Below are positions 35,823 to 43,578 of a DNA stretch of 64,000 bases, in pieces. Source of the DNA: Paenibacillus uliginis N3/975 (GTDB lineage Bacteria; Bacillota; Bacilli; Paenibacillales; Paenibacillaceae). The translations under genes and the position numbers were made by a program. Position 1 is the stretch's first letter; each line of letters opens with the position of its first letter. The notes beneath the pieces were generated by a model. The model was not told the DNA's origin. It searched no databases and was given only the letters and a program-made list of their open reading frames with translations. The stretch covers positions 3,574,263 through 3,638,262 of the forward strand of contig NZ_LT840184.1 in NCBI RefSeq assembly GCF_900177425.1, written 5' to 3'.

Positions 35823-36814
35823 CGGAGTTGATTCACTCCTTTCCTCTCGTACAGCCAAGTGATGGCTTCTTCGATTGGAATATCATGAATATCGACATCT
35901 TCAACCGGGAATTCCGACATCAATGCTGCAAGTGCTTGTTTGACTTCGTGCCTGTCGATTTCAAGAGTCACTTTAGAATCAGTCAGGGAGATGACCTTTC
36001 CAAAACATTGGAGATTGTTGGCGTCAATCTGATCAGAGAACTGAAGCTTAATGACCTTTTTATTAAAGATGTCATTAACCTGATTTAGATCACCGTCATA
36101 AACCACTGTTCCCCCGTTAATAATGACGCTTCTTTTACACAGATCCTGTATATCCTCCAAGTAGTGACTTGTGAGCATGATCGTCGTTTTATTTTCGCGA
36201 TTATACTCTTTGAGAAAGTTCCTTATGTTTTTCTGCGAGATAATATCCAAACCGATTGTAGGTTCATCCAAGAATACGATCCGTGGTTTATGCAGAAGGG
36301 CAGCGATCAGCTCCATTTTCATTCTTTGTCCAAATGAGAGCCGTCTCACCTGCATATGCATGCAATCCTGAACATTCATTAACTCCACTAACTCCGTCAG
36401 ATTTCTTTTATAATCCTTCGTATCGATATCATACAAATATTTGATGAGCAAGAAAGATTCACTCGCGGGAAGATCCCACCACAACTGATTTTTCTGGCCC
36501 ATAATAAAGGAAATTTGTTTTTTTAGTGCAGTTTCCCTCTTCCATGGCACATATCCTAATACGCTAGCCTCGCCAGCGGAAGGATACAAAATACCAGATA
36601 ACATTTTCAATGTTGTTGTCTTGCCTGCTCCATTCGGACCGAGGAATCCAATGATTTCGCCTTCATCGACATGGAACGAAATCTGGCTTACCGCGGTTTT
36701 CTCTTCCGTCTGTCTGGAGAATAGACCTTTAAATGCTCCTTTAAGCCCTGGTTCCTTTTTTGTAAATGTGAATGCTTTTGTTAGATTGTTTACCTCAATT
36801 ACCGTTGATCGCAT
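35819..36814 (-). CDS. ABC exporter ATP-binding protein
   Basis: The 331-residue protein starts at ATG 36814, behind AGGAGG. Walker A is GFLGPNGAGKTT, the signature motif LSFGQRMKMEL (a variant of LSGGQ, typical of this DUF990-linked family), Walker B IVFLDEPT and the switch His in TSHYLED. A C-terminal extension (about 235-331) is usual for daunorubicin/viologen-type exporter ATPases. It is the first gene of the operon; a 270-nt leader with an upstream ORF and terminator precedes it. Confidence 0.92.
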   Translation of the reverse strand: MRSTVIEVNNLTKAFTFTKKEPGLKGAFKGLFSRQTEEKTAVSQISFHVDEGEIIGFLGPNGAGKTTTLKMLSGILYPSAGEASVLGYVPWKRETALKKQISFIMGQKNQLWWDLPASESFLLIKYLYDIDTKDYKRNLTELVELMNVQDCMHMQVRRLSFGQRMKMELIAALLHKPRIVFLDEPTIGLDIISQKNIRNFLKEYNRENKTTIMLTSHYLEDIQDLCKRSVIINGGTVVYDGDLNQVNDIFNKKVIKLQFSDQIDANNLQCFGKVISLTDSKVTLEIDRHEVKQALAALMSEFPVEDVDIHDIPIEEAITWLYERKGVNQLR

Positions 36815-36894
36815 GTTGACTCCTCCTAAAAATTCTGGTTTTTTAGAAGGAACGCAAGTGTATGGTTGCATCGGAGACAGATTTGTAAAAAAAC

Positions 36895-36935
36895 AAAAAA
36901 AGCCGAAAAACCCTACTAAGGGCTCCGCTTCGGCT
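36895..36935 (-). terminator. Leader terminator before the ABC ATPase gene
   Basis: Stem AGCCGAA (36935-36929) with TTCGGCT (36907-36901), an inner CCCT/AGGG stem, then seven T followed by GTTTTTTT. It lies between the promoter and the gene it serves, so it must be conditional. Confidence 0.8.
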
Positions 36936-37037
36936 CAAGATAATGATAACCTTGCGTTCCCGTAATGGTCAAAATAGGCAGACGAATCCCTTGGTCTAAA
37001 ATAGGATTTTTTCTGCACTACTCAATAAAATCGACCA

Positions 37038-37055
37038 TTACAGGTTTGCTGGCAT
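37038..37055 (-). CDS. Putative five-codon leader peptide MPANL
   Basis: ATG 37055 is preceded by AAGGAG at a nine-base distance, a proper ribosome binding site, and the frame stops after five codons (MPANL). The stop codon lies inside the first stem of the leader. Such short ORFs act as translation sensors before antibiotic-responsive ABC genes. Confidence 0.5.
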   Translation of the reverse strand: MPANL

Positions 37056-37213
37056 TAAGAATTGCTCCTTCCAAATATCTCCTATACTCTAAATTACGTC
37101 TATATTAATTGAATGTCAATTAGGTTTTCTAAATTTGCTTGTTATGAATAGGTTGAGAAAACGGCAGCCACTTAACCGACTGCCATCTCTTCGTTCTGAT
37201 TGAGCTATCGTTT

Positions 37214-37230
37214 CCCGTTAGCTTAATGAA
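37214..37230. repeat. Dispersed repeat CCCGTTAGCTTAATGAA, copy 1
   Basis: CCCGTTAGCTTAATGAA recurs at 37776-37795 and, shortened, at 38388-38398 and 38555-38570, all in the same orientation. The copies bracket the two small membrane-protein genes and a GC-rich patch. Confidence 0.55.
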
Positions 37231-37354
37231 AAACTGACTTAAATCCTCGAAATGCTATGGGAGAATCCAATGAACAGAAGCGTGAATATGGTGTTATACG
37301 ATGTTGCACACTCCTTGAAATACGGTCAAAGCTTCTTAATATGATAATTTCTTG

Positions 37355-37627
37355 TTAGAATAAAAATAGTAAGTGTTTGTTTTCTTTCATCTTCTTTATA
37401 AATTTAACGATTCCTCGAATAATAATTATTGATAAAATGATAATAATGACTGGAGCAATTTCTAAAATAAAAACAGGAACTAATGCTGATAATGAAACGA
37501 AAATCTCGTAAATAAAAAAATAATCAACTATTCCAGCAACTACGAAAGACATTACAATCAATTGAAATTTCTGATAATAATAACTAAGCTTATAATAGGC
37601 TCTTCTTAAGTAATCAAAAGCTTTCAT
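37355..37627 (-). CDS. Small membrane protein, hypothetical
   Basis: The 90-residue protein starts at ATG 37627 after GAGGTGAAGT. A basic, Tyr-rich N-terminus (YLRRAYYKLSYYYQKFQ) precedes two or three hydrophobic segments (VMSFVVAGIVDYFFIYEIFV; ALVPVFILEI, APVIIIILSIIIIRGIV), then a Lys-rich tail. No family is recognised. It is a single gene, AT-rich, between two copies of a dispersed repeat. Confidence 0.6.
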   Translation of the reverse strand: MKAFDYLRRAYYKLSYYYQKFQLIVMSFVVAGIVDYFFIYEIFVSLSALVPVFILEIAPVIIIILSIIIIRGIVKFIKKMKENKHLLFLF

Positions 37628-37775
37628 ACTTCACCTCAATGCAATTTATTTACAATATGCTACGATTATGTTTAGAAATGGTTTCAGGTGTTTGTGTAAT
37701 TGTGTATATCGATTAATTTGCGAACTTCGCAATTAATTCCATACTTGGAGTTATTCGCGAAGCGTTTAAACTATC

Positions 37776-37795
37776 CTGCCCGTTAGCTTAATGAA
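37776..37795. repeat. Dispersed repeat, copy 2
   Basis: CTGCCCGTTAGCTTAATGAA matches copy 1 over 17 bases. The surrounding 37628-37981 contains no gene. It holds this repeat, a GACAAGAACTTGTAC segment similar to 38656-38674, and the terminator at 37896-37912. Confidence 0.55.
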
Positions 37796-37895
37796 CTAAA
37801 GCAGTGAAATGTAGTTAAATGCTTATCTAATCGGTAATCAGACTAGGTTATTGTCCTTGGCTCGGGACAAGAACTTGTACCGTAAAAACAAAAAA

Positions 37896-37912
37896 AGCCG
37901 CTAATTGCGACT
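37896..37912 (-). terminator. Intrinsic terminator after a small membrane protein gene
   Basis: A 6-bp stem with one wobble (AGTCGC with GCGGCT) and 5-base loop is followed on the minus strand by seven T. It lies 70 bases after the gene at 37982-38191. Confidence 0.65.
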
Positions 37913-37981
37913 TTCAAAGGGAACATCTACTTTTCCCCCGACACATGTACGTACCGGTTCCGGTCATTTATAACACTCCCT

Positions 37982-38191
37982 TCACTCTTTCTTTTTTTTG
38001 AAGAAATCGAACTTGATCACATAATCAAAGAGAAGGGTGATTGCAACAGCTCCAAGTGGAATCATTGCGTATGCCCAAGGCGGATTATTTGGAGCTTCAC
38101 CAGGGGGTGCATCAATTAAAATCTCAAAAAGAACAACACAGTAAATTACGGCCAATACAATACCTGTTACGTTCCTATCTTTTTTACGCAT
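37982..38191 (-). CDS. Small two-helix membrane protein, hypothetical
   Basis: The 69-residue protein starts at ATG 38191, behind GGGAGGTG. Two membrane segments (VTGIVLAVIYCVVLFEILI; YAMIPLGAVAITLLFDYVI) are joined by a Pro-rich outer loop (DAPPGEAPNNPPW), with a Lys-rich tail. No known family; the function is unknown. Confidence 0.6.
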   Translation of the reverse strand: MRKKDRNVTGIVLAVIYCVVLFEILIDAPPGEAPNNPPWAYAMIPLGAVAITLLFDYVIKFDFFKKKKE

Positions 38192-38381
38192 AGCTATTTT
38201 TCACCTCCCTTAACATGAACAACCACTGAAAATAAATCCTCTTATGAAAATTCAAAATAATTATATTGCTTTAATTGTATTTAAACCATTTTCAAGCAAC
38301 AATATGAGTTGGCCATGCCACGAGCATTCCTCCAAATCCATATGGGTAACTATTCCACAATTTATTTTAACACGAAATTGA

Positions 38382-38570
38382 ATTCTACTGCCCGTTGGTC
38401 CGCCCCCGCCCACGCAATGCGGCAGTCGCCGGATTATCGCCGTTTAAGACGGCAAAGTCGTCAGCAGTCTGAATCCAACAGGCGGCGCTTGGCGGAGGTA
38501 TATTCATCCATGTCGCGGTGCCCATAAAAAACTGTAATCCATAATTGAATTATTCTGCCCGTTAGCTTAA
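38382..38570. other. GC-rich patch between two repeat copies
   Basis: About 130 bases (38395-38525) are clearly more GC-rich than the surroundings. They sit between AATTGAATT...CTGCCCGTTGG (38377-38398) and AATTGAATTATTCTGCCCGT (38545-38564), which act like flanking direct repeats. On the minus strand a 46-codon frame (MGTATWMNIPPPSAACW...) is open, but I recognise no product. It may be an inserted gene scrap. The rest of 38192-38706 holds repeats only. Confidence 0.4.
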
Positions 38571-38626
38571 CAGGCTTAGACACTCATCTAATCGGTTAAG
38601 TATCCAAGTTCTTGTCAATTTCGGCC

Positions 38627-38674
38627 AAGTATATAAGTTCTTGTCGTTGAGTTAGGACAAGAACTTATATACTT
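38627..38674. repeat. Perfect 19-bp inverted repeat with 10-base loop
   Basis: AAGTATATAAGTTCTTGTC at 38627-38645 pairs perfectly with 38656-38674. Partial copies of the arm occur at 38607-38617 and 37866-37876, and CCAAGTATATAA recurs at 39193-39204 beyond the IS3 relic. It may be the remnant end of a mobile element. Confidence 0.6.
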
Positions 38675-38684
38675 AAAACAAAAG

Positions 38685-38705
38685 AAGCCACATTTTATGC
38701 GGCTT
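38685..38705 (-). terminator. Hairpin with T-rich tail after the IS3 relic
   Basis: AAGCC...GGCTT stem with one internal mismatch, followed on the minus strand by TTCTTTTGTTTT. The same terminator-plus-tail motif (GCGGCTT, then TTTTGTTTT) occurs at 37.9 and 44.9 kb. Confidence 0.55.
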
Positions 38706-38706
38706 T

Positions 38707-39069
38707 CAATGTCTATATGTTCCGACTAGCGCTTCGATGGCTTGGTAGGTTTGACGTCGCTTTGCTCTTGTCCTCTTTGCAGTTCCCATAACTTTTTTAG
38801 ATGGCATTTTCCGCTCGCAGCCGCAGGACTTCTTCCTCCAAGGTTTTAGCCTTCTTCGGTCTCCCGTTCTTCGAACCCGTCGATGCTCCTCTCTTTTCCT
38901 TGAGCCCCTCGATCCCTTCCCGCTCGTAGTGAGCCACCCATCTTCGAACCATCCTATCGTCGATGCCCAAGTCCTTGGCTACCGTCTTGTAGCCAAGACC
39001 TTCCTCCAGGAACATCGCAACTACCTTGCGCTTGAATTCGATGTCGAATGTCTTCCGTACTTCGCCCAT
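38707..39069 (-). pseudogene. IS3-family transposase orfA relic
   Basis: ATG 39069 opens a 90-codon frame with the IS3 OrfA helix-turn-helix (EFKRKVVAMFLEEGLGYKTV, then DRMVRRWVAHYEREG and a basic linker). It stops within ENAI. Minus-one frames restore LKKLWELQRG and then KRRQTYQAIEALVGTYRH before a stop at 38707. So orfA carries at least two frame breaks, and no orfB integrase follows. The upstream 39070-39255 is probably the element's left end plus non-coding sequence. Confidence 0.8.
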
Positions 39070-39255
39070 GAAAAAAAACCCTCCAAGTAGACTTTCATGC
39101 GCTTTTTACACACTATCTACTTAAAGGGGATAATATCATTACCGCGGCTTCGTATGCATATAAGTTTTTGACCTCCGACAGCTCACAGTTGGCTCCAAGT
39201 ATATAAATGGTTTTGCTCTAACAATTTCATAAAACAACGTTAAACCTCAAGTTGT

Positions 39256-40530
39256 TTAAGCATTCACAATTTCATGACTTCCTTCGCTGGTAGCCTTTTG
39301 ATCTTTTTTATCAGGCAGTGTAATAAAAATCATGATGAAGCTTGATGCCAGGAATAAACATGCAAACATCCACGTTATCCCAGTATATCCGAGAATCCCA
39401 ATGAAAAGGGTTACAAGGACGGGGCCTACAAAGGCACTGAGACCAGCCCCTAGATTCAGGATCGACATGGCCGCCCCTTTTTGCGTTTCAACAAGAGAAG
39501 GTACCAGCGCTGACAACGGCACATACCCGCTGAGACATGCTCCCCATAGTACGCCTATGACCTGAAGGACAACGATATTTCCTTCGGCAATTTGTGGGCT
39601 GTAAAATAGTAAAAGCGTAAATACGGCTGAGCCTACACCGCCAAACCACATCACGGTATTCTTCCAACCAATCTTATCGCCCACAATGCCAAATATCAGG
39701 TTGAAGACAATGTTGCCGATAAAGATCATGGCCCAGAGGTGTAACCAGGAAGCTGTGCTAACGCCTTGACTCTCCATATAAAGAGGCATATAAATAGGGA
39801 AACCAAACTGTGCAGCTGTATTAATAATTCGAACAATACCGGCTAATGCGACTTTAGGCTCTTTTTTTACAATGGCCAATCCGCTTGCGATATCCTTCAA
39901 TTTGTTGCTTGTTTTACTTGATGCAGGCAGATTCAATCGTTCTCCGCGATTAATAATGAGGGCGAACAGAGCACCCATAAGTGCCCATACTAAGGCGGTC
40001 CATAATGTGTTTATCGCTCCCAGATGTTCTAATGCCCATCTGGAATAGTAGGCCCCGATTACGTTCATTCCGCCGGTAAATACGAACCAGAACCAGCCAA
40101 CAGCCGAGCCTAACTTATGCTGAGGCGTCTGATAAGCAATCCAGACAAGGAAAGAATACGCAAATAGTGGATAGCCTAGCCCTTTAAATGCGTAAGTTAG
40201 CAGCATGACCACAAAGGATAGATTGCTGACACCTAATCCTACAAAACCTGCCGAACCCAGGATATACAGAATAAGACCTGTCAGCATCGCCTTCTTTGGT
40301 CCAACTGCATCAACAAGCACACCGGAAAGAAATGAAGAAAGAGCGATTGTGACGCCATACACCGTAAATAACATACCGGATTGCTGCACAGTGAGCCCAT
40401 GTTCTACTAAATACGGACTTAGCCACCCTGCCTCCAGGCCGTCTCCCGTCATGAATAAAAGAATTCCAAGATACCCCCAGGCAAGCGAAGAAGGAATCCC
40501 GATCCTGTCCAGAAAGTTTGTACCTTTCAT
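39256..40530 (-). CDS. MFS polyol transporter, RbtT/DalT/CsbX type
   Basis: The 424-residue protein starts at ATG 40530, six bases after AGAGG; the ATG at 40551 lacks a site. Twelve hydrophobic segments with SSLAWGYLGILLFMTGDGLE at the start and GVLVDAVGPKKAM after the second helix fit the RbtT/DalT/CsbX group of ribitol, arabinitol and related proton symporters. It is the last gene of the polyol operon, 51 bases after the kinase gene. Confidence 0.85.
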   Translation of the reverse strand: MKGTNFLDRIGIPSSLAWGYLGILLFMTGDGLEAGWLSPYLVEHGLTVQQSGMLFTVYGVTIALSSFLSGVLVDAVGPKKAMLTGLILYILGSAGFVGLGVSNLSFVVMLLTYAFKGLGYPLFAYSFLVWIAYQTPQHKLGSAVGWFWFVFTGGMNVIGAYYSRWALEHLGAINTLWTALVWALMGALFALIINRGERLNLPASSKTSNKLKDIASGLAIVKKEPKVALAGIVRIINTAAQFGFPIYMPLYMESQGVSTASWLHLWAMIFIGNIVFNLIFGIVGDKIGWKNTVMWFGGVGSAVFTLLLFYSPQIAEGNIVVLQVIGVLWGACLSGYVPLSALVPSLVETQKGAAMSILNLGAGLSAFVGPVLVTLFIGILGYTGITWMFACLFLASSFIMIFITLPDKKDQKATSEGSHEIVNA

Positions 40531-40581
40531 AAATATCCTCTGTCCTTCCATATCGAGATCATTAAATTACATGTTCATAGA

Positions 40582-42276
40582 TCATTTCCCGGTCTCTTTC
40601 CGTTCCACCATGGTTTTAATCTTTATCTTTTTAAGACGTTTAAGAGGACTGTCTGAATTTCTGCCAAAATAATCGTGCAGTGTGACATACTCTGAATACA
40701 GTTCATCATAGATTTGCCGATGTTCAGGTCTAGGTGTATAGGTCTTTTTGATTCCTTTGCCCATCTCTCTACCTGCACGTTGGATGGTGTCGTATCCGCC
40801 TTGACGACTGCCGGCTGCAACAGCACCCAGCATGGCTGCACCCATAGCCGTTCCTTGCTGTGTTGCTGCAATATGAATCGGCTTGCCAATAATATCGGCG
40901 AAGGTTTGCATAATAAACGGGCTTTTTTCTGCAATGCCACCGGTTGCGATTATTTCTCGGATGATTACTCCATGATTGATAAAGTTTTCAATAATCATTC
41001 GCTTCCCAAAAGCGACAGCTTCTACTAACGACTTGTATATTTCTTCAGCCGTTGTAGCCGTGGTTAATCCGAAAATGGAGCCCGTCAAATCCGCATCCAC
41101 CAGGATGGAGCGGTTGCCATTCCACCAGTCAAGGCTCAATAGTCCGCTTGCTCCCGGTCTAATATTGTCTGCTTTCTCGTTAAGCAGTTCCAACACTTTT
41201 TTATTAGCTGCTCTAGCTTCTTCTTCAATACGTTCTGGCACGCAATGTTCAGCAAACCAGGCAAAGTGGTCTCCCATACAGGATTGACCGGCTTCATATC
41301 CATAAAATCCAGGCAGGATGCCATCTTCACAAACTCCACTGATGCCTGGTACCTTGATATCGCTATTACTTACCAGCATATCGCAGCCGGAAGTACCCAT
41401 AACCATTAATAAAATGTCCGGTTTTGTGATACCGCTTCCAATTACTGCAGCGTGTGCGTCGCCGATCCCCACCGATACGGCTGTGCCTACGGCAAGGCCG
41501 GTCCACTGTGAGCTTCCCTCCGTAATTTCTCCGGCTTTATGGCCTACTGGAAAGATGTCTCGAGACATTTTTTCATCAATCACTTGCTCCAGTCTTGGGT
41601 CAAGGGCTTTAAAGAAAGCAGCCGAAGGATACCCATTCTGTTTATTCCACATGGCCTTATAGCCTGCTGTGCAGCTATTTCGTTTTTCTACACCCGTCAA
41701 CTGTAATGTGATCCAGTCCGCCAACTCCATAAATCGGTCCGCAGCCTCATAAATCTCAGGCGCCTCATTTAAAATTTGCCAAATCTTTGGAAACATCCAC
41801 TCTGAGGAAATTTTCCCGCCATAATCAGCTAGAAAATCTTCATCCCTGGATGCGGCAATTTCATTCAGCTTATCCGCTTCTTCCGCAGCTGCATGGTGCT
41901 TCCACAGTTTCACGTAAGCATGGGGATTGCTTTTAAACGCATCGATCATACATAAAGGAGTTCCATCTGCCTTAGTAGGGAGCATCGTGCATTCGGTAAA
42001 GTCCGTACCTACTCCAATAATCTGTTTTGGATCAATGCCAGAATTGTTTAACACTTCCTGAATTGTAGTGGAAGCGCATTTGAGATAATCGGCAGGATGC
42101 TGCAATGCCCAGTCAGGACCGAGTATGGTAACACCGTCCGGCAACACTTTATCTATGATTTTATGAGGGTATTCCCTTTCCGCAACAGCTATGATCTCTC
42201 CTGTGGCCACATTAGTTAGTATGGTTCGAGTGCTTAATGTGCCAAAATCAATGCCAATTACAAATTTTCTTTTCAT
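40582..42276 (-). CDS. FGGY carbohydrate kinase, ribulokinase-like
   Basis: The 564-residue kinase starts at ATG 42276, behind AAAAGGTG. The N-terminal FGGY domain opens FVIGIDFGTLSTRTILT, and LGPDWALQHPADYL matches ribulokinase (AraB) rather than xylulokinase or glycerol kinase. Length fits AraB (about 560). The ATP domain has IATGGIAEKSPFIMQTFADI and GTAMGAAMLGA. It would phosphorylate a ketopentose such as L- or D-ribulose, or a related ketose, made by the adjacent dehydrogenase. It lies 16 bases after the dehydrogenase gene. Confidence 0.88.
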   Translation of the reverse strand: MKRKFVIGIDFGTLSTRTILTNVATGEIIAVAEREYPHKIIDKVLPDGVTILGPDWALQHPADYLKCASTTIQEVLNNSGIDPKQIIGVGTDFTECTMLPTKADGTPLCMIDAFKSNPHAYVKLWKHHAAAEEADKLNEIAASRDEDFLADYGGKISSEWMFPKIWQILNEAPEIYEAADRFMELADWITLQLTGVEKRNSCTAGYKAMWNKQNGYPSAAFFKALDPRLEQVIDEKMSRDIFPVGHKAGEITEGSSQWTGLAVGTAVSVGIGDAHAAVIGSGITKPDILLMVMGTSGCDMLVSNSDIKVPGISGVCEDGILPGFYGYEAGQSCMGDHFAWFAEHCVPERIEEEARAANKKVLELLNEKADNIRPGASGLLSLDWWNGNRSILVDADLTGSIFGLTTATTAEEIYKSLVEAVAFGKRMIIENFINHGVIIREIIATGGIAEKSPFIMQTFADIIGKPIHIAATQQGTAMGAAMLGAVAAGSRQGGYDTIQRAGREMGKGIKKTYTPRPEHRQIYDELYSEYVTLHDYFGRNSDSPLKRLKKIKIKTMVERKETGK

Positions 42277-42292
42277 CGGAATTCACCTTTTC

Positions 42293-43399
42293 TCAAAATG
42301 TGATCGCTACCTTGAAATCGCCATATTTCCCTGAAGCGTATTCAAACGCTTCTTCCCACTTCTCAATCGGAAAATAGCGGGTGACGATATCATTGGTTTT
42401 CAAATTTCCATTCGTAATATTTTCAATGACAAACGGGAAGCAATACGGACTCAAGTGAGCACCCAAAATATCCAGTTCTTTGCGATCACCAATGATGGAC
42501 CAATCCACTGTAGTCGGTTCACCAAATACACTGAATTCTACAAAACGGCCAAGCTTTCTGATCATACTCAATCCCTGTGTAACACTGGAAGGGTGTCCAG
42601 TAGCTTCGATGTAAATGTCACACCCGTAGCCTTCTGTCATATCCAGAATCGTCTGAACTACATCGGTTTCTTTTGGGTTAAGCACAATGTCCGCGCCAAA
42701 TTCTTTAGCTTTTTCAAGGCGATTCTCGATCAGATCAAGAACGATTAAGGTTTTCGGATTTTTCATTCTTGCGTAAGTGACCATCCCTAATCCCAGCGGG
42801 CCTGCTCCTGAGATAACCACAACATCCTCACAACCAATCTGTGCACGATCTACAGCATGCTTCGAGCAAGCATAGGGCTCAATCAGCAAAGCGGATTCCA
42901 ATTTCAATGTCTCAGGTACTTTATGAACAACAGCCGTTTGCGGATATCGTACATACTCAGCCATCCCACCATTGTTGTCTTTTTGGAAGCCGAAGATATT
43001 ATGAGGCTGACACATCCAGTATTGACCACGCTTACAAAATCTGCATTCCTGACAAGGCACGATTTGATCTGCAGTTACACGGTCGCCAACCACAAAATCC
43101 TGTACATTCTCTCCAACTTCTACTATGGTTCCCAGAAACTCATGGCCTGGCACGAAGGGCGGCTGTACCCATTGTGGCTGTGAATCGTCTCCCCAAAACA
43201 TCGCTGCCCCATGAAAGCACTTCAGATCGCCTGCACAAACACCACAAGCCTCCGTTTTGATAATCATATCGTCGGGCCCGCACTGTGGTGTAGGAAAGCT
43301 CGTTTCAAGTCGATAATCACCTTTGCCATATGATACAAGCGCTTTCATAGTTGCTGGTAATGTTTTGCCCAAAACTTTTTCGTTCGAATGTTGCTCCAT
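42293..43399 (-). CDS. Zinc-dependent polyol dehydrogenase (erythritol/threitol dehydrogenase-like)
   Basis: The 368-residue medium-chain dehydrogenase starts at ATG 43399 after AAGGTGG. The catalytic zinc site is in EACGVCAGDLK (Cys) and VPGHEFLG (His-Glu). The structural zinc Cys cluster is CQECRFCKRGQYWMC, and the cofactor fold is GAGPLGLG. The stretch CAGDLKCFHGAAMFWGDD closely recalls erythritol/L-threitol dehydrogenases. With a ribulokinase-like kinase and a polyol transporter, a tetritol or pentitol is the likely substrate; which one is open. It is the first gene of the operon, behind a ROK-type operator. Confidence 0.88.
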   Translation of the reverse strand: MEQHSNEKVLGKTLPATMKALVSYGKGDYRLETSFPTPQCGPDDMIIKTEACGVCAGDLKCFHGAAMFWGDDSQPQWVQPPFVPGHEFLGTIVEVGENVQDFVVGDRVTADQIVPCQECRFCKRGQYWMCQPHNIFGFQKDNNGGMAEYVRYPQTAVVHKVPETLKLESALLIEPYACSKHAVDRAQIGCEDVVVISGAGPLGLGMVTYARMKNPKTLIVLDLIENRLEKAKEFGADIVLNPKETDVVQTILDMTEGYGCDIYIEATGHPSSVTQGLSMIRKLGRFVEFSVFGEPTTVDWSIIGDRKELDILGAHLSPYCFPFVIENITNGNLKTNDIVTRYFPIEKWEEAFEYASGKYGDFKVAITF

Positions 43400-43426
43400 G
43401 TTTATCCACCTTTCAATCTTAAATAT

Positions 43427-43438
43427 GTTTTATAAAAC
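43427..43438 (-). promoter_or_regulatory. Putative ROK operator before the polyol operon
   Basis: GTTTTATAAAAC is a perfect 12-bp palindrome 28 bases before the dehydrogenase start. Its half-site (GTTTTRTAAA) matches the palindrome before the ROK gene. Confidence 0.5.
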
Positions 43439-43504
43439 ACTTTTACTTAAGTGATTGATATAATCATATTACTACCCTATTTTGTTGTCAACCTCAAAAT
43501 AAAA

Positions 43505-43549
43505 AAAGCTGGATACTTAGGGGTTCAAGTCCCTTTAGTAACCAGCTTT
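43505..43549. terminator. Bidirectional terminator after the ROK gene
   Basis: AAAGCTGG (43505-43512) pairs with CCAGCTTT (43542-43549) around an inner imperfect stem; runs of A and T flank it. It lies 30 bases after the ROK stop codon, separating it from the operon it controls. Confidence 0.8.
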
Positions 43550-43578
43550 TATAACCTGTTTGCACGGTTGCAAGCTCA

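Larger units (their letters stand above)
36849..37119 (-). promoter_or_regulatory. Promoter and putative ribosome-mediated attenuator of the ABC-2 operon
   Basis: Minus-strand promoter TTGACA (37119-37114), 17 bases, TAATTT (37096-37091). The leader then holds a five-codon ORF (37055-37038), a stem GTAATGGTC (37041-37033) whose 5' arm includes the ORF stop codon, its partner GACCATTAC (36970-36962), directly adjoining GGAACGCAAG (36960-36951), an intrinsic terminator (36935-36895) and a complement CTTGCGTTCC (36858-36849) just before the ATPase start. A ribosome stalled on the short ORF would mask the first arm and change the downstream folding. No known riboswitch or T-box motif is seen. Mechanism inferred. 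Confidence 0.6.

Noticed and set aside
36849..37119. T-box or known riboswitch before the ABC-2 operon
   Set aside because: No T-box sequence, SAM, lysine, guanidine or similar core was recognisable; the leader ORF model fits better.
38309..38527. 72-codon plus-strand ORF in the GC-rich patch
   Set aside because: Arg-rich low-complexity translation without a start signal; spans a repeat junction, so it is a chance frame.
40623..40650. TTTTTAAGACGTTTAAGAGG as a third maltodextrin LacI operator
   Set aside because: It lies inside the kinase coding end and is not a clean palindrome.
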